Assembly: GCA_026225395.1 (NCBI GenBank)
Contig: JAMFSR010000026.1
Location: 248,001-312,000 of the forward strand
Source: Granulicella sapmiensis
Lineage (GTDB): Bacteria; Acidobacteriota; Terriglobia; Terriglobales; Acidobacteriaceae
DNA length: 64,000 nt
Direction: 5' to 3'
A model generated the notes under the pieces. That model saw only the letters and a program-made list of their open reading frames with translations. It did not search any database and was not told the DNA's origin. The stretch's first letter is position 1. The number at the start of each line of letters is the position of its first letter. Shown in pieces: positions 9,271 through 18,680 of this stretch. The translations under genes were made by a program, and so were the position numbers.

Positions 9271-10365
9271 ATGCGGAAAGGCAAGTGGAGTCAAGTTACG
9301 GTTGGGGTATCTGTTGGAGCGATCTTGTGCTGTGCGAATTTGACCGCACAGACGAACACATTCCCTTCGAGCGGCGACGTCGGTATCGGAACGACGAGTC
9401 CACTCGGCGTCCTAGATGTGAAGAACGCGTCGAATCAGCATGTCATTATTTTACCCAATGTGAATGATACTGATAGCGGGGTACCTGGAATTATCTCTAT
9501 CAATGACGCTAACAGCTCATATGAACCCCTGGGATTTTTCGCCTCGTCCTATTATTTCGGAGGAGGAAGTATCGGCATCGGCACGACCGTGCCTCAAGCT
9601 ATGCTGCATGTGCATGGTAACTCCCTGAACCTGGGTTCGGGAGGCATCATGCTCGATGCATCGGATAATGGCAACCCAGGCTCCCCTGACTATTATCTCG
9701 GTATAAACCCTTTTGTGATCACATCTGGCGAGGTTGGATATCAATTCAAGACAGTGAGCGCGGCCGGTGGGACCACTATTCCTCTGACATTGAGTAATGG
9801 CAACGTCGGCATAGGCACGACGACTCCCGGCGCGTTATTGGAGGTTGATGGCAATGTCAAGCTGACCAACGGAAGTGGTGCATCGATCACCTTCCCCGAT
9901 GGTACGGTGCAGAGCACAGCGTACACAGGTACCACCTGCGCAACGGGTGGCGACTACGCGGAATCGGTCGACGTTTCGGGTATGAAGGGTGAGTACGAAC
10001 CCGGAGATGTCATGGTGATTGGTCTTGACAGCGACTCCGACGTTGCGGAGTCCAATGAACCATACTCCACGCGGGTCGCCGGAATCTACTCCACGAAGCC
10101 GGGTGTCGTTGGCAGAAGGCAGACCACCGACCCCAAGATCAGCACAACGGAGATTCCTATGGCGATGGTCGGTATCGTGCCAACGAAGGTCAGTGCCGAG
10201 AACGGCGCAATCTCGCGTGGCGATTTACTTGTCACAGCCTCCATTCCGGGCTACGCCATGAAAGGAACTGACCGGATGAAGATGCTTGGAGCCGTAGTTG
10301 GTAAGGCGATGGGTTCGTTGAGTTCTGGTACTGGTGTCATTGAGGTTCTCGTCACGTTGCAATAG
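9271..10365 (+). CDS. Secreted tail-fibre-like protein, first copy
   Basis: The N-terminus is a Sec signal peptide (hydrophobic stretch ending LTAQ). The mature part carries three repeats of the G-x-[VI]-GIGTT-x-P-x-x-x-L-x-V type (GDVGIGTTSPLGVLDV, GSIGIGTTVPQAMLHV, GNVGIGTTTPGALLEV). This motif is common in phage tail fibres and in bacterial surface proteins with trimeric beta-helical shafts. The C-terminal ~130 residues (GDYAESVDVSG through GTGVIEVLVTLQ) form a conserved globular domain shared with the next gene. It is followed 61 bases later by a paralogue, then by a secreted protein and the Rhs genes, all on one strand with good ribosome-binding sites, suggesting one transcription unit. 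A structural, surface-exposed role is inferred. No chaperone-peptidase (S74) triad was seen. Confidence 0.72.
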   Translation: MRKGKWSQVTVGVSVGAILCCANLTAQTNTFPSSGDVGIGTTSPLGVLDVKNASNQHVIILPNVNDTDSGVPGIISINDANSSYEPLGFFASSYYFGGGSIGIGTTVPQAMLHVHGNSLNLGSGGIMLDASDNGNPGSPDYYLGINPFVITSGEVGYQFKTVSAAGGTTIPLTLSNGNVGIGTTTPGALLEVDGNVKLTNGSGASITFPDGTVQSTAYTGTTCATGGDYAESVDVSGMKGEYEPGDVMVIGLDSDSDVAESNEPYSTRVAGIYSTKPGVVGRRQTTDPKISTTEIPMAMVGIVPTKVSAENGAISRGDLLVTASIPGYAMKGTDRMKMLGAVVGKAMGSLSSGTGVIEVLVTLQ

Positions 10366-10426
10366 ACGAAGCCGAAGATATTGTTACAAGAAGTTGTAGC
10401 GCATGAATTGAGATGAAGGAGATGCA

Positions 10427-11413
10427 ATGGGTTTGAGAACGAAGCTTTCTAGCATGGTTCTTCTCGCCTGGTCGATTGGTGGATGGGCGCAGACGCCTGT
10501 CACGACTACCGGCGGCGGTGTGGTAGGTGCAATACCTTATTTCACGGGCAACTCGGATGTCGAGCAATCGATCATCACTCAATCCCCAGGTACCGTCAAT
10601 GTGAATGGAGGGTTCTTGGTCAGCGGCACGATAGGAGCTGGGGGCGAAATTGAAAGCGAGGGGGTGGGGCTTGGTTTTCGTGTACTAGGTTCGCCTACAG
10701 ACCGCATTAATCAAGCGCCCTGGTATGGGCTCGGAATGAGCAACCTTTCGCTATGGCAAGGAGGCCAGAATGCTGTGCAGCTTGGGGGTTATTTCGGGTT
10801 GAACTTCCAAACTGGCAACGGCATGATGGTCATACGCGGAGATAATGGAAACGTGGGGATAGGAACATCCACCCCAGGCGCATCTTTAGAGATCAACGGA
10901 AGTGTCAAGTTGACGTCCGGCAGCGGTGCGTCGATCACCTTCCCTGACGGCACAGTTCAGAGCACTGCATACACCGGAACCACCTGTCCCACAGGCGGCG
11001 ACTATGCTGAATCGATCGATGTGACGGGTGACAAAACCCAATACGAGCCGGGTGACGTGATCGTCATCGACCCATCGAATCCAGGTCATTTCCTCAAATC
11101 TTCTGAGCCCTACTCAACACTTGTCGCTGGAATCTATTCCACCAAGCCCGGTTTTGTGGGCAGACGCCAAACGACCGATCCCAAAACAAGCACCTCAGAG
11201 ATTCCGATGGCCATGGTTGGCATCGTTCCTACCAAGGTCTCTACCGAAAACGGACCGATCAAGGTAGGCGACCTCCTTGTGACGTCATCGACTCTTGGTT
11301 ACGTCATGAAGGGAACTGACCGGGGCGCGATGGTGGGTGCTGTAGTCGGTAAGGCACTTGCAGCAAGGGATTCTGGAACGGGAGTCATTGAGGTATTGGT
11401 CAGCCTGCAGTAG
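10427..11413 (+). CDS. Secreted tail-fibre-like protein, second copy
   Basis: Paralogue of the upstream gene: signal peptide ending GWAQ, one clear fibre repeat (GNVGIGTSTPGASLEI), then the shared block beginning SGASITFPDGTVQSTAYTG and the same C-terminal domain (GDYAESIDVTG to GVIEVLVSLQ). The middle differs from the first copy and contains fewer repeats, so the two proteins may form shafts of different length or a heteromer. GAAGGAG precedes the ATG by 5 bases. The strong identity of the C-terminal halves at DNA and protein level points to tandem duplication. Confidence 0.72.
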   Translation: MGLRTKLSSMVLLAWSIGGWAQTPVTTTGGGVVGAIPYFTGNSDVEQSIITQSPGTVNVNGGFLVSGTIGAGGEIESEGVGLGFRVLGSPTDRINQAPWYGLGMSNLSLWQGGQNAVQLGGYFGLNFQTGNGMMVIRGDNGNVGIGTSTPGASLEINGSVKLTSGSGASITFPDGTVQSTAYTGTTCPTGGDYAESIDVTGDKTQYEPGDVIVIDPSNPGHFLKSSEPYSTLVAGIYSTKPGFVGRRQTTDPKTSTSEIPMAMVGIVPTKVSTENGPIKVGDLLVTSSTLGYVMKGTDRGAMVGAVVGKALAARDSGTGVIEVLVSLQ

Positions 11414-11488
11414 TAGATTCGGTCCGAACGAGGTTACGAATGTCGTTGGCACGCTCGGGAAACGCCGAGCCAACATAGGAGAAGCGAT

Positions 11489-12295
11489 ATGAACCGTCGA
11501 ACAAAGCACATCGGCCTCGCGATAGCGTCTTGCCTGGTCATTCCGTTGCAGCTATTTGCGCAAGTGTCAGCGACATCCCAAGCGGCTCCAAGGGACCCCG
11601 AGGCACTCAAATTGCTCACCTCAGCGTTCAATCAAGCTGGCGGTGCTCAGGCCTGGCAGTCGATTCATGGGTCTCGGGTGAAGGGAACGCTCAAGGCAAG
11701 CATGAAGAACGCATCGGGGCAGAAAGATATCTCGAACTCAATCGTGTGGGTAGATGATTGGTCGACGGGCCGCCCCAGATACAACCGAACGACCACCAAT
11801 GCTAAGGGAGTAACCCGTACCCAAGAGCATTCGGATAGCCCTACATTTACGACCCAATATAAAAATCGCACGATAGCCGTGAAGCAGTTTGATACCACAA
11901 GCGTCCTGCTAACACATTTGCCAGGAGCGGCGTTAGCCAAAATATTAAGCGACAAGAGCTACGCGATCACGCCAGTGGCTCAAGCAAAAGACCCGACTCA
12001 CAGCGAGGTCATGGTTAGCAAGATTGACGGCAGCGTAATGGAACTATGGTTCGTCAATAAACAATCTTCGCAAGTGGATGCAGTGCGCTATACCGTTCCG
12101 GATGCCTTCAATACATCGCACCGCGCTTGGGACATCGCCATCTATGATCATTATCGTAACGAAGGCGGTCGATCTGTTCCTGACAGAGTAACAGTCGTTT
12201 GGCCCAACAGTATGTCGATCAAACTGGAGTTGGACTCGCTAGAGACTAATCCTGCGGTTTCCAATAGTGACTTCGGAAAGGACGCGGGCCAATGA
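11489..12295 (+). CDS. Exported protein of unknown function, translationally coupled to Rhs
   Basis: A Sec signal peptide (ending LFAQ) is followed by about 240 residues resembling the beta-rich, lipoprotein-carrier-like (LolA/LppX-type) exported proteins often annotated hypothetical in Acidobacteriota; this likeness is weak. The opening EALKLLTSAFNQAGGAQAW is typical of that group. The stop overlaps the start of the next gene (ATGA at 12292-12295), so translation is probably coupled to the Rhs N-terminal piece. AGGAG precedes the ATG. It may help carry or display the Rhs protein, but only the context suggests that. Confidence 0.62.
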   Translation: MNRRTKHIGLAIASCLVIPLQLFAQVSATSQAAPRDPEALKLLTSAFNQAGGAQAWQSIHGSRVKGTLKASMKNASGQKDISNSIVWVDDWSTGRPRYNRTTTNAKGVTRTQEHSDSPTFTTQYKNRTIAVKQFDTTSVLLTHLPGAALAKILSDKSYAITPVAQAKDPTHSEVMVSKIDGSVMELWFVNKQSSQVDAVRYTVPDAFNTSHRAWDIAIYDHYRNEGGRSVPDRVTVVWPNSMSIKLELDSLETNPAVSNSDFGKDAGQ

Positions 12296-12693
12296 TTGGA
12301 AGTCTGTCTCGGATCATGCTTGTTACGATGATGTTGTGCGTTGTAACCGTCTCTTCCGCGGGACAGCAACCTGCTATCAACGAGGTAGGCTTGCTGACTT
12401 ATGGCTCCTATCAAGGCGGTGATGTGGATCAAGTCGATTTGAAGAGTGGAAATCTCTTCGCGCGGATCCCCTTGTTTTCTCTACCACAAGTGGGGAAGCT
12501 TTCTCTCAGCATGTCCATGGTGCTGAACAACAACGGTTTCGCATCCTCCGATGTGTGCCAGACTTTCACTATTGACCCGGATGATTCCAATGGGGATAAC
12601 GATAATCCTTATCCAGAGACGCTCTGTTGGCCTTATGTATCGAGCTCTGCCCTTGGGTCCATCTCTCGTCCTGGATCAGGATTTAGGAGTTAG
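12292..12693 (+). CDS. Rhs/YD-repeat protein, N-terminal piece ending at a frameshift
   Basis: The 133-residue product starts with a signal peptide (ending SSAGQ) and continues with the usual opening of Sec-exported acidobacterial Rhs proteins (LLTYGSYQGG, then DLKSGNLFARIPLFSLP). Similarity to Rhs runs to about SSSALG (near 12656) and the frame then closes at 12693. The expected continuation lies in the next frame of the same strand (PSLVLDQDLGVSGSGYTLPYG). A single-base frameshift near 12650-12665 would therefore restore one long protein. Either this is a disabled gene, a programmed or phase-variable shift, or an assembly error. Confidence 0.7.
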   Translation: MIGSLSRIMLVTMMLCVVTVSSAGQQPAINEVGLLTYGSYQGGDVDQVDLKSGNLFARIPLFSLPQVGKLSLSMSMVLNNNGFASSDVCQTFTIDPDDSNGDNDNPYPETLCWPYVSSSALGSISRPGSGFRS

Positions 12694-15600
12694 CGGTTCT
12701 GGTTATACGCTGCCGTATGGCTATGGCGGAACAGTGTATGAGCCGTTATCCATAGTCAGCGATGCAACAGGTGCCACGCACACATTGGACTACGATAATG
12801 CCTATAACTCCGGCGACATACAGCGTGCACTCGATGGGTCGGGATACACGTACGTTTACAACCCATCCCTCGAAGAAGGTATTCTACCTGGTTCGATATA
12901 CACGTCGTCCGGGATTCAATATGCGATTAGCAATAACCTGGGAGAAGCTAACGGATTCTATACCTATATTTTGTCCAAAACGATAACCGACCCTACCATC
13001 ACTGGCGGCTCAGGCTCCAGTAGTATTCAGTATTCTAATGCAGCGGCTCAGAGCGTCAACGGGGTTAACTACGGACAAGGATGCGTGTTCAATACTTCGG
13101 TCCAGTATCCAGGAGATGACGATCAGCAGGGCATATATGGTTATGGGGTAAATCCACCAAGCTGCATTAATCCCGGAGACATTACGGATTCGGTTGGGAG
13201 AATCATACCCAGCATATTGGACATCCCCATATCAAGTAGTCCTTCGGATCTAGCGAAGTGTCCAACAAATGTTGGACCAGCCAATCAGATTCCAACGGGC
13301 GTGCAATTCTGGACTGTACCGGGACCAACGGCAACTGATAGCACCGGAGCGACAACCTCTACTAGCACATACATTTTCTGTTACACGAACGTGACGTACA
13401 GTACGAATTTTCTCGGCGGGTGGGGCTATATGCAGCCGCCATCGAATAGCGAGACGGATAACATTTACTACTACTATGCCGATTCAATGGGAACTGGACA
13501 GGTTATCCAGTCTATCGTCCTGCCCAATAAGACATATTGGGGATTTGTGTACGACTCCATCGGCGCTCCTCCATATATGAATGGAACGAGCGGTGCCATG
13601 AATCCGTGTTCTACGACGCCCTCAAATGAGGCATGCAATTCACCATCCCCTGTCGCATACGGTGATGTCATGAAAATAATTCGGCCCTCTGGAGGAAGTA
13701 CTAGTTATACCTACGCACCTAGTATAGATGCTGAGTACGAGACGTGCGGTCTGGGCACGTTCGTTGGCGTTGGAGGGACATGGGGATTTCCTCCGTCAAC
13801 GAGAATGGTTCAATCGCGAACCGTGAATGATGGAATGGGCAATAGTTCAACATGGGGCTATTCGTGGCAGGCATCTATCCTCAATGCCGCGTCCCTATCC
13901 GTAACTGCGACAGTAACCAACCCGACAGTTGGCAGTATGCAGAGTTCGACGGTACACACCTTTGTCGATCCAACGGTAGGCAGTAGCACTGCCTCCTGCA
14001 CTCTTCCGGAGACATTGACCCAGACATTGGAAAATGGCACAGTTGTCGGTTCAAGTGCGACTCAATATACGACGACATTCCTGGCTAATAATAATGTGAC
14101 GCAGAACCTACCGCACATTGTCCAAGAGTCTGTTGATACGGGTAACGGTCTTACCCTGGTCGATACAAAGACATATGGGTATTCGCCACTCTTTTCGGAG
14201 ACTATGGCTTATGGATCGCCCGTGTCTGTACTCTTTGAACAGCCAACCTCCGTGCTGACGCAGGGTTCCGACGGCTCAATTAGCGACAGTTTGACAACAT
14301 TCCAATGGCAAGCACCCACGACCGGATTTGGACAGCCATGGAACTACCAGTACTTCTTGAGTCCTTATGAGAATGATCTGGATGCCGTAGCGATCACATG
14401 CGTAACGGGGTCACAGCCTTCCAGTGGGTGCGCACCGGCCCTTGCGGGTGGTGGAGCTGTCACACAAATTCTCTATGGGGACGGTATCAGTCTGTTGAAT
14501 CCTTGGAGCATTCAGCAAGGGCTGAATGGAAATTGGATCGGTACCAAATTGATGCAGCACGATTCACTTGGGAGAGTGACGTTCATGCAAGATGCCAATG
14601 GCAATGGAACGACCATTTCCTATGGATCAAGTTGTTCGACCCCATCTGGAGTGTGCGTATTCCCATCAGAGATTCAGTATCCGTCCATAAACGGTGTGGC
14701 ACACAACGAATACTATTCTTACGATCAAAACGACGGAAAAGTTTTGTCGTACACGGACGAAAACGGTTCCGGTCCAAATGATCAAGCCCATACGACGAAC
14801 TACACCTATGACAGCGTTGAGCGGCTGACAGATATGAAGACGCCAGCTACGCATTTCGGACGTGGTGAAGTTTCACGTTGCTACGTCGATTTTGGACAGT
14901 CGTCCTCCTGTCCCGGTGGCTCGACCGCAAGCACTGTTTATACGACGCTGTTGGCAACGCCGGACCCTACACTTTCGTCGAGCCAAACTTACGATGGTCT
15001 TGGGCGTCCCATAAAGTCGTTTGGAACGAATGGAGCGGAGAGCGATACAAGCTACGATGCTCTTGGCCGCGTATCATCGGTCAATAATCCACATACTTCC
15101 ACACCGAGTACGACGGACGGTACCACTTATTTCACATACGACGCTTTGGGCAGGAAGATCAAAGTCTTACAGCCTACAGGGAATACGCAGTGGTGGTGCT
15201 ACAACGGACTGGCTACGGATTCCCAGCCAAATTGCAATACTCACTCCGGAAGCTTTGGCAGCGGATGGGTCGACAGCCTCAATGAGGCCGGAAACGATTG
15301 GCAGCAATCGTATGACTCGCTGGGCCGCCTGAGACAGGTCCTCGAGCCGGGTCCGCTCGAAACAGATTACAACTACGACGTGTTGGGAAATCTGCAAACA
15401 GCAACACAGCAAGGCGTTTCGGGCGAAGTCCCGCACGTCCGAAGTTTTACATATGATTCGTTGTCACGCATTATCTGCGCTGCGAACCCAGAGAGCAGCC
15501 AGAACCCCTGTCCATCCAGCGCTTCTACTAGCCTGCCGACTGGCATTGTTAGCTACGCTTATGACGGTAACGGCAACCTTACAGGGAAAACGGATGCACG

Positions 15601-16216
15601 TGGCGTCAAGGCGCTCTATACCTACGATGCGCTGAATCGCCTGCTTGGCAAGTGCTTTACGGTGAGCGGATCGAATTCATGCGCAACACCCGATCAGTTC
15701 CTGACTTCATCCTCCTGTTATCAATACGACACCGCCACCAACGGCATAGGAGCTGTCGGGGCGTCCTGGACCCAAGCTGGCTCCTGCGCGAGCAGTCTTC
15801 CGGCGACAGGCGCATTCACGTCTCGGAAAGTCATCGAGTACGACGCGATGGGTGGAGTAAGGAAGGAACAGCAGTGTACGCCTGGGAATTGCACGACGAA
15901 CTCGCCACAGCCCTTCGCGTTGAGTTACGAGTATGACCTCGCAGGAAATCTCAAGAAGCGGGACGACGGGATCGGCCAAGCAAGTTGGTTCCACGATTAC
16001 GATAGTGCGGGCAGGCTCTCCGGCATTACGGCAACTACTGTCTGGCCGTCTTCGCTGTATCCAACGCAGCTTTTCTCCGCGCAGGGTTTTACCCCAACGG
16101 GTGCGCTGACCAATTGGACCCTCGGAAACTCAAATTCCATTCCCGCTCTTACAGGAACCCGGTCTTATGACTCTCTCCGGCGACCGACCGCGGAAAGCGT
16201 GACAGGCCATGACTGA
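12551..16216 (+). CDS. Rhs/YD-repeat shell protein, central piece
   Basis: This frame is open for 1221 codons, but true homology begins only near 12655, in continuity with the upstream signal-peptide piece. The sequence is rich in YD-type repeats: NYTYDSVERLTDMKTPA, TYDGLGRPIKSFG, SYDALGRVSSVNNP, TYDALGRKIKVLQPTG, SYAYDGNGNLTGKTDARG, EYDLAGNLKKRDDG. These build the beta-cocoon shell of Rhs/TcC-type toxins. It ends abruptly after another repeat (SYDSLRRPTAES) by running 8 bases into the next gene, where the rest of the shell continues in a third frame. The annotated start at 12551 has no ribosome-binding site, so expression would need the upstream start plus frameshifting. Confidence 0.78.
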   Translation: MCARLSLLTRMIPMGITIILIQRRSVGLMYRALPLGPSLVLDQDLGVSGSGYTLPYGYGGTVYEPLSIVSDATGATHTLDYDNAYNSGDIQRALDGSGYTYVYNPSLEEGILPGSIYTSSGIQYAISNNLGEANGFYTYILSKTITDPTITGGSGSSSIQYSNAAAQSVNGVNYGQGCVFNTSVQYPGDDDQQGIYGYGVNPPSCINPGDITDSVGRIIPSILDIPISSSPSDLAKCPTNVGPANQIPTGVQFWTVPGPTATDSTGATTSTSTYIFCYTNVTYSTNFLGGWGYMQPPSNSETDNIYYYYADSMGTGQVIQSIVLPNKTYWGFVYDSIGAPPYMNGTSGAMNPCSTTPSNEACNSPSPVAYGDVMKIIRPSGGSTSYTYAPSIDAEYETCGLGTFVGVGGTWGFPPSTRMVQSRTVNDGMGNSSTWGYSWQASILNAASLSVTATVTNPTVGSMQSSTVHTFVDPTVGSSTASCTLPETLTQTLENGTVVGSSATQYTTTFLANNNVTQNLPHIVQESVDTGNGLTLVDTKTYGYSPLFSETMAYGSPVSVLFEQPTSVLTQGSDGSISDSLTTFQWQAPTTGFGQPWNYQYFLSPYENDLDAVAITCVTGSQPSSGCAPALAGGGAVTQILYGDGISLLNPWSIQQGLNGNWIGTKLMQHDSLGRVTFMQDANGNGTTISYGSSCSTPSGVCVFPSEIQYPSINGVAHNEYYSYDQNDGKVLSYTDENGSGPNDQAHTTNYTYDSVERLTDMKTPATHFGRGEVSRCYVDFGQSSSCPGGSTASTVYTTLLATPDPTLSSSQTYDGLGRPIKSFGTNGAESDTSYDALGRVSSVNNPHTSTPSTTDGTTYFTYDALGRKIKVLQPTGNTQWWCYNGLATDSQPNCNTHSGSFGSGWVDSLNEAGNDWQQSYDSLGRLRQVLEPGPLETDYNYDVLGNLQTATQQGVSGEVPHVRSFTYDSLSRIICAANPESSQNPCPSSASTSLPTGIVSYAYDGNGNLTGKTDARGVKALYTYDALNRLLGKCFTVSGSNSCATPDQFLTSSSCYQYDTATNGIGAVGASWTQAGSCASSLPATGAFTSRKVIEYDAMGGVRKEQQCTPGNCTTNSPQPFALSYEYDLAGNLKKRDDGIGQASWFHDYDSAGRLSGITATTVWPSSLYPTQLFSAQGFTPTGALTNWTLGNSNSIPALTGTRSYDSLRRPTAESVTGHD

Positions 16217-18680
16217 GAGCCGCCGAACCTTCTGGCTGTGCGCGCTTTTTATTGGAACGGCGTCATTGCTGTTGCCATCGGTGATGTTTGCGACCCAGAC
16301 CACTGTGGCGATCAGCGGACTGGAGCAGGGCGCTTCAGGGCCTCGATGGGACACGGGCTCGCTGACTGTGACCATCAATGGCCACAGTGAAACGGTATCG
16401 TTCGGACAGTTCTCAACGACGCAGTCGGTTGCTTCCGGCTTGGCAGCGAAGTTTAGCCTGGACTGCAAGAGTCCGGTGGTGGCGATCTCGAGCGGAAGTT
16501 CGATCATATTCACGACGAAGAATGCTGACGATCCGTTTTTCGAGGTCAGTTCAGCTCCAGTGTGGGACACGGCGGACTATGCGATGAGTTCGTTCGATCT
16601 AAATCACCCGGCGGCGACCCCGGATGGAACGGTTACGGCATTTCTCAATGTCACCTGTGACCCCAATCCAGTGTCGGCAGGAGGTTCTGCCGGATGCACC
16701 GCGCAGGTTCCCGCCGGGGCTACGGGCACCGTAAAGTTTTCGATCGACAACCAGCCCGCGTGGTCAACGGCCACGGTAGATTCACTGGGGTGGGCTCCAG
16801 CCGAAATTCTGACCGGCTTGGCGGGTGGTGTGACTCATACCATCAGCGCATCCTACTCAGGTGACACCCATTACAACTCGGCGCAGCAGTCAGTGTCATT
16901 GCCCGTGCTGAGCGGCAGTCTGGTGAGCGCTTCGCTTTACAGCTATAGCATCAGCGACGCCCCAAATGGCGGGGGCACGCCGGGCTATACGCCGGACGGC
17001 AACATTGGAACATATACCGAGTTGCTGGGCGGCCAGTGGCTTACGCATAGCATGCAGTACGACGCTCTGGATCGGCTGCTACAGGCTGTTGTGCTGCCTA
17101 CAGGAAGCACAACAGGCGGAACCTCGTTGTGTTGGAGCTATGACTCGTTTGGGAACCGTAAGCTGGAAGCTCCGGTCGCGTTGCAGAGTGGGGTTTGCCC
17201 ATCCACCGGGACTGTAAACACCATGGCGCAGTTCTCTGACGGTGGCAACCACATAACGGGCGCAACCTACGATGCATCGGGCAATATCACGGCAGATGCC
17301 ATCAACGTGTATCAGTACGACGGAAATGGGCGTCTGTGCGCGGTAGCTGTGCCTTCGCTTCCTGGTCCCACGATGATGGTGTATCAGTACATCTACGATG
17401 CGGACGGCAACCGTGTTGCGAAGCGGGTGAATCCATCGTATCCGAGCAACCAGGCTCTTACATGTGACCCCGGGGCTGCCGGGTTCAGCGTGACGAACGC
17501 GTATGTGGTGGGCAGCGACGGAGAACAGGTGACGGAGATGACGGTGTCCTCGGGACAGACGTCGTGGGCTCATACAAACGTTTTTGCTGGGGGGAGATTG
17601 TTGGCGACCTATGATCCCGTGGGCTTGCACTTTCAGGTGAACGACTGGCTGGGCACACGCCGTTTACAGACGAACGCCTTTGGACAAGCGGAGGAGGTAT
17701 GCCAGAACTCGCCGTATGGAAACGGGCAGAGCTGCTCTGTTCCGTCCGGCGCACCGGCCACCGCGGATGATGCAACCGAGCACCACTTCACTGGCAAGGA
17801 ACGTGATGCGGAGACGGGAGGAGCCTATCCGCAGCAAGGCATGGATTACTTCGGGGCCAGGTACTACAACTCGGCCATGGGACGATTCATGAGCGCGGAT
17901 TACTCGGAGGAACCAGATACCATCCCCTATGCCGACCCCGGTGACCCACAGACATTCAACCTCTACAGTTACGTCGGCAATAATCCCGCAGGTTACGACG
18001 ACTTGGATGGGCATACCAGCAATGCAACGCAAATTTGCCCATCCGGGCCTTTATGCACTGTGTTCAATTTCTTTCAGAATCTATTCAGTGGCAGCAGTAA
18101 CACACCCGGCACGACGACAGCAAGCAATAATTCGCCCTCTCCACCCGCCAGACCCCCAAGTGTGGGCGACATGATGGGTATTCGTGGGCCACTTGGAAGT
18201 GGTGGAGGGGGGCCGGCCCAACAACAATCTGCTGTAAGTAGTCTTGTTGCGGCACAGAACGCGGCGCGGGCAAATCCGAACAATCAGCCTTCCGGCAACA
18301 CCACACATTGCAACAGTGCTACCTACCAGATATGTATGAGAATGGGAGCCAATATGGGACCCTTTGCGGGCTATCCCGGCCCGAATGGGGTCGCAAATAA
18401 AGTCGGACCGAACCTTGCGACATCCCCAGGCTGGACGGAAGTTCCAATCGATCAGGTCCAGGCCTTGGCTGATAGGGGCATTCTGGTCGTCGGATCTTAT
18501 ATTAACGCAAAGGGACCAGGTCATTTAGTGACAGTACGTCCCCAAGGCGTCAGCGGTGACAATCCAGGTCCGGGTACCGGACCGCTCTTGAATAACGTTG
18601 GCAGTTCGGTTGGTGTCATGCACTACAGTCGTGTATTCAGGAAGACTGCGGAGGTCCATTTTTATGTTCAAGTTCCTTAA
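16209..18680 (+). CDS. Rhs/YD-repeat protein, C-terminal piece with predicted cysteine-amidase tip
   Basis: An 823-residue product. Residues 1-30 look like a signal peptide (RRTFWLCALFIGTASLLL, ending VMFA). A beta-rich segment and an Ig-like domain follow (about 135-240, containing CDPNPVSAGGSAGC and HTISASYSGD), then YD repeats and the Rhs core end (HHFTGKERDAETGG, ARYYNSAMGRFMSADY, NLYSYVGNNP, about 520-600). A Pro/Ser/Gly-rich linker (about 610-690) leads to a variable tip of about 125 residues. The tip has Cys701 in THCNSATYQICMRMG and His772 in GPGHLVTVRP, plus NVGSSVGVMHYSRVF, the layout of a papain/NlpC-like peptidoglycan amidase. It overlaps both neighbours (8 and 17 bases). Toxin activity is inferred. 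Confidence 0.8.
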   Translation: MTESRRTFWLCALFIGTASLLLPSVMFATQTTVAISGLEQGASGPRWDTGSLTVTINGHSETVSFGQFSTTQSVASGLAAKFSLDCKSPVVAISSGSSIIFTTKNADDPFFEVSSAPVWDTADYAMSSFDLNHPAATPDGTVTAFLNVTCDPNPVSAGGSAGCTAQVPAGATGTVKFSIDNQPAWSTATVDSLGWAPAEILTGLAGGVTHTISASYSGDTHYNSAQQSVSLPVLSGSLVSASLYSYSISDAPNGGGTPGYTPDGNIGTYTELLGGQWLTHSMQYDALDRLLQAVVLPTGSTTGGTSLCWSYDSFGNRKLEAPVALQSGVCPSTGTVNTMAQFSDGGNHITGATYDASGNITADAINVYQYDGNGRLCAVAVPSLPGPTMMVYQYIYDADGNRVAKRVNPSYPSNQALTCDPGAAGFSVTNAYVVGSDGEQVTEMTVSSGQTSWAHTNVFAGGRLLATYDPVGLHFQVNDWLGTRRLQTNAFGQAEEVCQNSPYGNGQSCSVPSGAPATADDATEHHFTGKERDAETGGAYPQQGMDYFGARYYNSAMGRFMSADYSEEPDTIPYADPGDPQTFNLYSYVGNNPAGYDDLDGHTSNATQICPSGPLCTVFNFFQNLFSGSSNTPGTTTASNNSPSPPARPPSVGDMMGIRGPLGSGGGGPAQQQSAVSSLVAAQNAARANPNNQPSGNTTHCNSATYQICMRMGANMGPFAGYPGPNGVANKVGPNLATSPGWTEVPIDQVQALADRGILVVGSYINAKGPGHLVTVRPQGVSGDNPGPGTGPLLNNVGSSVGVMHYSRVFRKTAEVHFYVQVP
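18214..18226 (+). repeat. Recombination microhomology, intact Rhs copy
   Basis: The 13 bases cggcccaacaaca lie at the linker/tip boundary of the intact Rhs gene, encoding PAQQQ. The same 13 bases recur at 19254-19266, in front of the orphan tip, where the frame encodes SAQQQ. Shared sequence at exactly this boundary is what tip replacement by recombination would leave. Confidence 0.65.

Noticed and set aside
9271..11413. Fibre-like genes taken as phage tail genes of a prophage
   Set aside because: They have Sec signal peptides and no capsid, terminase or portal genes lie nearby; a surface-apparatus role fits better.
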